From assembly GCA_010015675.1 (NCBI GenBank), contig ML977022.1:32541-96540 (forward strand): a DNA stretch of 64,000 nt, read 5' to 3'. Made by a program: the position numbers and the translations under genes. This document shows, in pieces, positions 58,129-64,000 of the stretch. Position 1 is the stretch's first letter; each line of letters opens with the position of its first letter. The notes below the pieces were generated by a model that saw only the letters and a list, made by a program, of their open reading frames with translations, searched no databases and was not told where the DNA came from. The stretch is from Byssothecium circinans (taxonomy: Eukaryota > Ascomycota > Dothideomycetes > Pleosporales > Massarinaceae).

Positions 58129-58807
58129 GTTCGATGACTGTAATGATTCTTGTTACGAGGATGATGAAACGGTGAGTGAGAAAAGAAGAAAGCAGATAGT
58201 GATGAACCGCTCGCAGGTGTTTGTTTGGGGATGTGAAAGTTATCCAGTTTTGAAGCTTTCGGTGGAGCCTCGGGAGTGTGCGGAGGCGTTGACGTCAGTC
58301 TGGCAGCGGCTCGGTCCGAGACAAAGTACATGTACCTGAGGCAACCAAACAGCGCATCCCTTTCTTACTTGATCCCGCATGTTCATGTCGTGACCCGGCA
58401 AGGCTTAAGCCTAACTTCAAATCTTGATGACCAAGCAAGTGTGAAGGACCCACTGCGCACGTGGCACTTGGCAATCCGTACGCTCAACCTCAAAACACGA
58501 GTTCTGTCACTTCACTTTTTTCTCCATCATTCACACCATGACGCAGAACCTGTTGATCATTGGGGCACAAGACCAGCATGCTGAGGCGTTCTTCGAGATG
58601 TCCCCTCTAGCCGTTGATGGCCTTTTCTACCACTCAACGGCCTGGGCCTGCAAACTCCCTTCTCCATCAAAGAATCCTTCAAATTCAACACACGAAACTC
58701 AATAAACCCCTTTCAAACACATAAGTCACAAGCCTACAATGGAAGACCGCAAACTTCCACCGTTCACGTACTCACGTTCTCATATTTAACGTAACCAACA
58801 GCCCACC
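58129..58807. other. Divergent intergenic region
   Basis: Promoters of the SDR and RING genes. No clear TATA box. Nothing else recognised. Confidence 0.5.
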
Positions 58808-59551
58808 ATGTCAGCCCCAGAAGTCTTCGTCGTACACAAACCCCCTGATCCGCTCAACGAAATGAGCATAACACCAGTACGACCCTGCCCCGAATACTGC
58901 GAATACCCAACCTTCCCGTGCACCAACCGCGCCCTAATATATGACACCACGCTGGCCGGCTGGTTCTGCGACTACTGCACCTCGTGGAACGCATCGACCT
59001 CCCACCCCTGCTGCCGCGAAGACTGCGGACTCATCGGTGACTCAGTCGACATTTATACCGGCAACTGGTTCTGTCCTCAGCATCGTCATCGTTGCGATGC
59101 GCTAGTTCCACGACCCCCGCAATCTCCATGGCCCGTTGCGTTCCTAAGGTGTCCGCAGCGGGGTCTGTACTTGAATACTACTGGTAGGTATTTCTGCTTC
59201 CACCACTTTGAACAGCTTAGTAGCGATGAGGAGAGTGTGAGGGTAAGGCCAGAATTTCCAAGACAGAGGTCGAGAGCACGGGTCCGGGCGCAGACCACGA
59301 TGCCTGCGGTGCCAGATCCGCCAGCATCGTCGCCAACGATGGAGGAGCTGATGTCACTTGACTTGGAGGTATTCGCCACGGTTGTTGAAACTGACGAGTG
59401 TGATTGTCCTATCTGCTACGAAGTCTCCTCCTCGATGCGCAGGCTTCTGGCTTGTGGGCATTTGCTCTGTGACGAGTGCTTGAGGAAAATGGTCTTCTAC
59501 AGGGTGTTCAGTTGCCCTTTGGATCGGAGGCCTATGACAGACCTGCCCTGA
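58808..59551 (+). CDS. Small Cys-rich protein with C-terminal RING finger
   Basis: Single exon, 247 residues, ATG in a CCACCATG context. The N-terminal half carries repeated Cys/His groups (CPEYCEYPTFPC, WFCDYC, HPCCREDCG, WFCPQHRHRC, YFCFHHFEQL) that may form further zinc-binding units. After a basic linker (RQRSRARVRAQ) the C-terminus is a RING: CPICYEVSSSMRRLLACGHLLC, DECL, then SCPLDRR. The protein is likely a ubiquitin ligase of unknown targets. I do not recognise the N-terminal zinc-rich part as a named family. Confidence 0.82.
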   Translation: MSAPEVFVVHKPPDPLNEMSITPVRPCPEYCEYPTFPCTNRALIYDTTLAGWFCDYCTSWNASTSHPCCREDCGLIGDSVDIYTGNWFCPQHRHRCDALVPRPPQSPWPVAFLRCPQRGLYLNTTGRYFCFHHFEQLSSDEESVRVRPEFPRQRSRARVRAQTTMPAVPDPPASSPTMEELMSLDLEVFATVVETDECDCPICYEVSSSMRRLLACGHLLCDECLRKMVFYRVFSCPLDRRPMTDLP

Positions 59552-60030
59552 TCTTGCAGTATTGGGCGATTTTTGAGCTTCATCATGAAGGACACTTAGT
59601 GGTGACTGCCAAAGCATTTTGAAATCAATTCATTCCCTTTCCTGGGTCCGCCGATTTCTTCTTCTTTCTCTTCCTTTCGACGACGTCGGTGATTTTGAGT
59701 CGAAGCGCAAAGGTCTCTGCGTGGTACCAACAGTACATGAAACGCACAGTCAACGTAGCTCAAGTCATACAGAAAGGCCCCCCAACACGGGAGCAACATC
59801 AACAGCCGCTGACCAGTTTTCGTACAAGTCGATGAGTCTACGGCGCTGCTTTCTCGACGTCATTCCTATGACTCTTCCATTCAATAAGTATAAATGGTTC
59901 CTTCCGCACGACAACTTCTTCTTCTTCTTCTTCACCACCGACATTTAATACATTGCTTTACTGTCAAGCTTACCTAATAGTATATTGACTGGTAAATATA
60001 TTTAACAGATTCAGCTCCTCGATCACGACA
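59552..60030. other. Intergenic region with CTT microsatellite, chitinase promoter
   Basis: A CTT run lies at about 59915-59933 and the TATA box of the chitinase at 59889. No gene. Confidence 0.5.
59889..59895 (+). promoter_or_regulatory. TATA box of the chitinase gene
   Basis: TATAAAT, 142 bp before the ATG, followed by a pyrimidine-rich CTT tract such as is common near fungal transcription starts. Confidence 0.5.
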
Positions 60031-61223
60031 ATGCTCTTCCATTCACTGGCGTACCTGCTGCTTGCAGGCGTGGGCGAGGTCTTCGCGAAGTACAACAAGG
60101 CTGAAATGAACAACATAGCAATGTACTGGGGCCAGAACTCTGCCGGAAGTAAAGCCAACAAGGCAGACCTTCAAGTTCCTCTGGGAGAATATTGCAAGAG
60201 TAGGTCTCAAGTTTCGCCGTATTTGGCCCAGATAGTTTTGCTGACGTCTTGATAGTGGGGACCGACGTAGACGTATGATACTGGTTTGTTTCTGTTTGTG
60301 AGCTCACTCTGCGGTAGATCTTCATCATTGCATTTGTTCTAAATCCCAGCGCGCCGGATCATCCCCTACTCGTAAGAGCCCTACCGCTCCACTGCCATAC
60401 TCCTCTAATCAGGAACTAGAACTTCGCCAACCAAGGCGGCAAATGTAAAATAGGCACAGACCGCATGAGTCCAGTGGAGTGTCCAGACATTGGGTATGTA
60501 TTCAGAATCCAGCTTATCCAGACACTTCTGGCTCACGTATACTACAGCAACGATATCACAACATGCCAAAATACTTACAACAAGACTATTCTCCTCTCTA
60601 CGGGCGGTTCTTCGGGAAAAGTCTCTTTTGCCAGCGCCGAGGCAGCAATCGCAAATGCGCAAGCCATGTGGGACATGTTCGGTACTCCCTCCAAAGATAC
60701 CAAAAGCGGAGCACCGCGCCCGTTCGGCGGTGCGGCAGTCGACGGCTTCGACATCGATGTCGAAACGAAGGTCCATCATCTCGAAGACTGGGCTCAGAAA
60801 CTCCGCAACATCACCACACAGCAAAATGCGCTCTTGACCGCTGCCCCGCAATGCCCTTTTGCTGAGGACCCCATGAAAAATATCACCGATAAAGTTGCCT
60901 TCGATGCGGTTTTCGTGCAGTTTTACAACAACGGGAACTGTATGTATGGAGGGAATGGTCATGGTGCAGCAGTCGATGAGTGGGAGAAGTGGGCTAAAGA
61001 GAAGAACTCTAAGTTCTTCTTGGGATTGCCGGCAAGTAACACAGCTACGCCGCTGGAAAACCAGGGATACTTACTCCCGGATGCTATGGCTACCGCTGTC
61101 AGTGGGGCGAAGACCAAGGAGCATTTCGGAGGGGTCATGCTGTGGGATGCTAGTCAGTCTTTCAATAATGGCAACTATCATGTCAAGGTTAAGGAGGCTT
61201 TGAATAAGACGGCTTCGGGCTGA
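60031..61223 (+). CDS. Secreted GH18 chitinase (class III type)
   Basis: Five exons: 60031-60199, 60256-60272, 60318-60371, 60420-60493 and 60548-61223, giving 329 residues. Exon 2 has only 17 bp. MLFHSLAYLLLAGVGEVFA is a signal peptide. NNIAMYWGQNSAG is the first barrel strand of plant/fungal class III chitinases. The catalytic DxxDxDxE motif is intact (VDGFDIDVE), and substrate-cleft residues FVQFYNNGNC and the late GGVMLWDAS follow. It hydrolyses chitin outside the cell, in wall remodelling or attack on other organisms. No carbohydrate-binding module or GPI signal is seen. Removal of all four introns is needed to restore NFANQGGKC and the barrel. Confidence 0.9.
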
Positions 61224-61398
61224 GGCACATCTGGTCTAGTCTAGGCTTGGTTGGTCGGTGTTAAAGGTGGAGTTGGTGGTGAAATTTTGCACCTTGCAGG
61301 ATGTACTATCGTGTTATTGTTCATGGCCATTAGACTGAAAATTTATCCTTCTCTGTTTGACTGATTTCTTTGTGCATGCTCTTCTGTTCACATATCGC

Positions 61399-61829
61399 TC
61401 AAACTTTCTTCCAAAACGTAGCCGTCTCAGGAAGCCATTGCGTCCCACACGCCCCATCACAGACTCCCTTGCACACCCTCTTCTTCGTCACCGTGGGCGT
61501 GACCTTGCACCCTTCGACAACTCCACTTGGAACTGTCGCTGTACTCAAGTAAAGACAATCAGGCGGTGAACAACCAAGTTCATCTTCCGGGCAAGTGTTC
61601 GATGCGGTGATAGTCTTTCTGCAGCAGGGCCGCGTGCGCGTTGATCCCGTTGGTGCCGAAGCGATCGAGAGCGTCGTTGGCGGTAGTCGTGTGGGACTTG
61701 GGAGGTTGGACGACGTGCGTATGCGTGTGTATTTTAGGCCGCTGTTATGGTTGGAGGCGGCAGCAATAGTGCTGATCATGTTACTAACAGCGTAGTCACA
61801 GTCAACATGTATATGAAAAGTTTGCCCAT
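61399..61829 (-). CDS. Small cysteine-rich protein, possibly secreted
   Basis: The main frame (61779-61399) reads 126 residues with nine Cys in the last 75 (PCCRK, NTCPEDELGCSPPDC, GCKV, RVCKGVCDGACG). From the ATG at 61779 there is no signal peptide. An alternative start at 61829 with an intron 61788-61742 (GTTAGT donor) gives a hydrophobic start (MGKLFIYMLTVTTLG) and 127 residues, which suits a secreted protein better. No family is recognised. Pleated Cys spacing and small size resemble secreted fungal effector-type proteins, but that is inference only. It lies convergent to the chitinase. Confidence 0.55.
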
Positions 61830-62269
61830 TCTAACTTTTGCGTACGTTGGTTTCCGAGCGGATGGAGCGTAGAAGCTACGCGAGACTCCACCTCCAAATA
61901 ACCGTTGCATTGTTAGTCTTCGTACTCAGTCCCTCTCCAATATAGATGCGTTTCCTTGCATCATATTCGCCCGTGGACGCGGCAATTGTTTCCAACTGGT
62001 TTCCGTCTTTTTTTCAGGATTGATACCTAATCTTGCAATGTAAGTTAGAAGTCGTAGCAGCGTTGTCCTCGATACATGTGCCAAAAACCTAGTTGCTCAT
62101 ACACCAACCATTAGTGGTGCCCAAAGGCAGCAAATACGATGCCTAGCCCGAAAGTGCAGAGAGAAACTGTCTCGGCGTAGTATTCCTAATATATCCTATA
62201 GAGTACAAACGCCACCAATGCTTATGTATGGTACATTTTGCGTATTTACATATTGGTACAATTGCTTGT
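61830..62269. other. Intergenic region
   Basis: Upstream of the Cys-rich gene and downstream of uS12m; no feature recognised. Confidence 0.5.
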
Positions 62270-62943
62270 TCATGCGGCCTTTGGCTTCTTCGTCCCGTAT
62301 TTCGACCTCGATGTGATTCTGTTTCCGACACCTCCCTACAACGTATTAGCCAGGATGCTTGAAATTCAGCAAAGGCGATCTTACCAAATCCAATGCTCCT
62401 CGAACCAAATGATACTTCACACCGGGACAATCCTGTGCTCTGCCTCCCCGTACCATGACGACCGAGTGCTGCTGCACATTGTGACCTATAATGTTGCCAA
62501 ATCAGCTTCCCGTGTAGCACCCTGAGAGCCTCCTCGCAGTTTCTCACCCTCCTCACGCCCGGACAGATATCGAACGCACCTTCTCCCGGAATATACGCCG
62601 TAACAACTTTTCCACTACTCAACCTGACCCTCGCAATTTTCCTCTCCCCCGAATTCGGTTTCTTAGGCTTCGTAGTCCCAACTTTCAAGCAAACGCCCTT
62701 CATCTCCGGCCGATTCGCCAGTGCAGGTGACCGTAGCTTACGCAGCTTCTGTGCTATTCTTCCTTGCCGCAGGACCTGGATCAATGTGCATTTGTGCGCG
62801 CGCGACGCGGGTATGGGCCGCACGGAGAAGGGTGTGATGGCATTTTGGAGGGCGATTGCGGGCCGTGTCGGTCGGGCGATGGATTGTGAGATTGAGATAA
62901 TGACAGATGGCCGTACGAGGCGTCGGAGGAATTGGACGGGCAT
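62270..62943 (-). CDS. Mitochondrial small-subunit ribosomal protein uS12m
   Basis: Three exons, 62943-62580, 62485-62385 and 62335-62270, give 176 residues. Introns of 94 and 49 bp are proven by the family sequence they interrupt: [10 protein letters not shown] joins [14 protein letters not shown], and HLVRGALDL joins [19 protein letters not shown]. The core [19 protein letters not shown] and the AQDCPGV loop are the conserved decoding-site parts of S12. The first ~55 residues are rich in Arg/Ser and poor in acids, a mitochondrial presequence; I chose the second ATG because the first (63006) would add an acidic stretch (DDNNAN). The long C-terminus seen in the unspliced frame is intron read-through. 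It is nuclear-encoded. Confidence 0.93.
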
Positions 62944-63396
62944 ATTGGCGTTGTTGTCGTCGAAGGGTGACTTGCTGGGAAAATGTTCGGGATGCGCGAA
63001 GCTCATGGCTTGGCGTTTGTTGGTCTGTGCACACTACGCTGACCATGTACGCCGCAATTCACTTCCCCGCTCTAACGACCACACCACACGATTGCGCCCT
63101 CGATTCTTGACAAACTCATTGGATCCTCGCAAGTTGATACATTCCACCTGTCCCAATCCAACCCAAGTGGACTGGCGCTCATAATTGCAATTGATTGTAC
63201 CATGGTATGGTTGATCACATCTCTAGCGTCCAGGCATCCACCACCAAGCAGACACCTGGCGCTTTGATGGCATAGTACAACCCACGCATCACCAAGGCAG
63301 CAACAATTGTAACATCAAACATTTTCTCGGCTCACTCTTCAATTCTTCACTCACACCTCAACCCTCATTCCCCAACTCCCCGTCATTCCACCCACC
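62944..63396. other. Divergent intergenic region
   Basis: Lies between uS12m and the last gene; no clear elements seen. Confidence 0.5.
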
Positions 63397-64000
63397 ATGC
63401 CCTCCTGGCCAAAGACTCAGGTTCGGCCTGATCTTCTCCTCAGGCTCCCCCGTGAGCTCCGCGACGAGATCTACAAAGAAGTCCTCGAACAATCCGGCCA
63501 AATCCCCCTCAAAGGCTCATATTACAACGGCCTCCCACCCCTCTTCTGGAAAGACCCCAACCTCCATGTCGAAGCCCTCGAGATCTTCTACACCGTAAAC
63601 AGGTTCTTCATGAGCCTAGAAGGAAACGCAAATACCCCTCTCACCGACCAATGGGGCCCTTATCCCGAAGCGAAGGCCAACATCCGGCATCTGACCGTCA
63701 CGTGCGCAGAGAGTTTCTTCCCCAAGAGCGCGACCGAATTCGAAGAAACGCTCTGGTGCTCTCGCGAGCGACGACGATGGGAACAATTGCTCGAGCTTCC
63801 GCACCTCACGACATTGACGATTCAGATGCAGAAGACGCATGACACGTCACTGTTCACACTGGATTTCGGACCGATCCTGTATCAATTGCGCGCCACTCAT
63901 CCAGACATCAAGATTACATTCACAGTCTCGTTCGACACTAAGTTGCAGATTGCTTGGGAAGATCCCAGGTGGACGTCGCCTGGTCGTTACCATATCAACA
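63397..64000 (+). CDS. F-box-like/2EXR-type fungal protein, partial at window end
   Basis: Starts at ATG 63397 (CCACCATG) and stays open to the window end, 201 codons. DLLLRLPRELRDEIYKEVLE near residue 12 is the opening element of the F-box-like 2EXR group found widely in Pezizomycotina; NLHVEALEIFYTVNRFF is the matching second element. A repeat of strands follows (RHLTVTCAESFF, PHLTTLTIQMQK). Function is unknown. It is the second such protein in the window, with the one at 29937-31271, but they do not look like close copies. Confidence 0.75.
   Translation, partial: MPSWPKTQVRPDLLLRLPRELRDEIYKEVLEQSGQIPLKGSYYNGLPPLFWKDPNLHVEALEIFYTVNRFFMSLEGNANTPLTDQWGPYPEAKANIRHLTVTCAESFFPKSATEFEETLWCSRERRRWEQLLELPHLTTLTIQMQKTHDTSLFTLDFGPILYQLRATHPDIKITFTVSFDTKLQIAWEDPRWTSPGRYHIN

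Noticed and set aside
62143..63006. 287-codon uninterrupted reading of the uS12m gene
   Set aside because: The part after IPGEG is intron read-through; the true S12 C-terminus appears only in other frames after splicing.

Overview
The window reads as nuclear DNA of a filamentous ascomycete (Pezizomycotina). The genes carry frequent short GT-AG introns, mostly 41-65 bp, and there are no operons or Shine-Dalgarno sites. The recognisable proteins are fungal: PEX12, an IML1/DEPDC5 orthologue, a UFO1-like F-box/UIM protein, a Mep/Amt ammonium permease, a GH18 chitinase, a WSC-domain protein and a Clr5-ankyrin protein. A more exact placement (Dothideomycetes-like) is only a guess. Exon boundaries were deduced by hand from splice signals, phase and protein-family continuity.

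Left end (1-4892): a decayed Ty1/copia retrotransposon on the minus strand, cut by the window start. Its 5' LTR (3612-3779), an initiator-tRNA-Met-type primer binding site, Gag, protease and integrase remnants can be followed; reverse transcriptase would lie outside. An unrelated-looking pseudogene scrap follows at about 4.5 kb.

4.9-31.3 kb: a secreted amidohydrolase, a doubtful small gene, a class II aldolase, a MATE transporter, a PQ-loop membrane protein, PEX12, a basic orphan protein, an ammonium permease with GATA-type sites upstream, and an alpha/beta hydrolase. Then comes an accessory-looking block (20.4-29.9 kb): a coiled-coil/cysteine-cluster protein, a tiny single-pass membrane protein, a 1150-residue Clr5-ankyrin protein and a long gene-free stretch. 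An F-box-like protein closes the region.

32.5-52.4 kb: mostly conserved genes. They are a GNAT acetyltransferase, isopentenyl-diphosphate isomerase, a GFA-family protein, a WSC secreted protein, an Asi3-like membrane RING ligase, the UFO1-like protein and IML1. Ubiquitin-system proteins recur across the window: PEX12, the Asi3-like ligase, the UFO1-like protein and a small C-terminal RING protein.

52.4-64 kb: two tandem TATA-driven orphan genes of unknown function, one with a Tyr/Pro/Gln-rich repeat region, lie next to IML1. They are followed by an atypical SDR, a RING protein, a secreted chitinase, a small cysteine-rich protein, mitochondrial ribosomal protein uS12m, and the start of a gene that runs off the window. 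The least explained parts are the orphan pair (53.4-56.2 kb) and the Clr5-ankyrin neighbourhood (21.1-27.2 kb). I recognised no rRNA, tRNA or CRISPR array.
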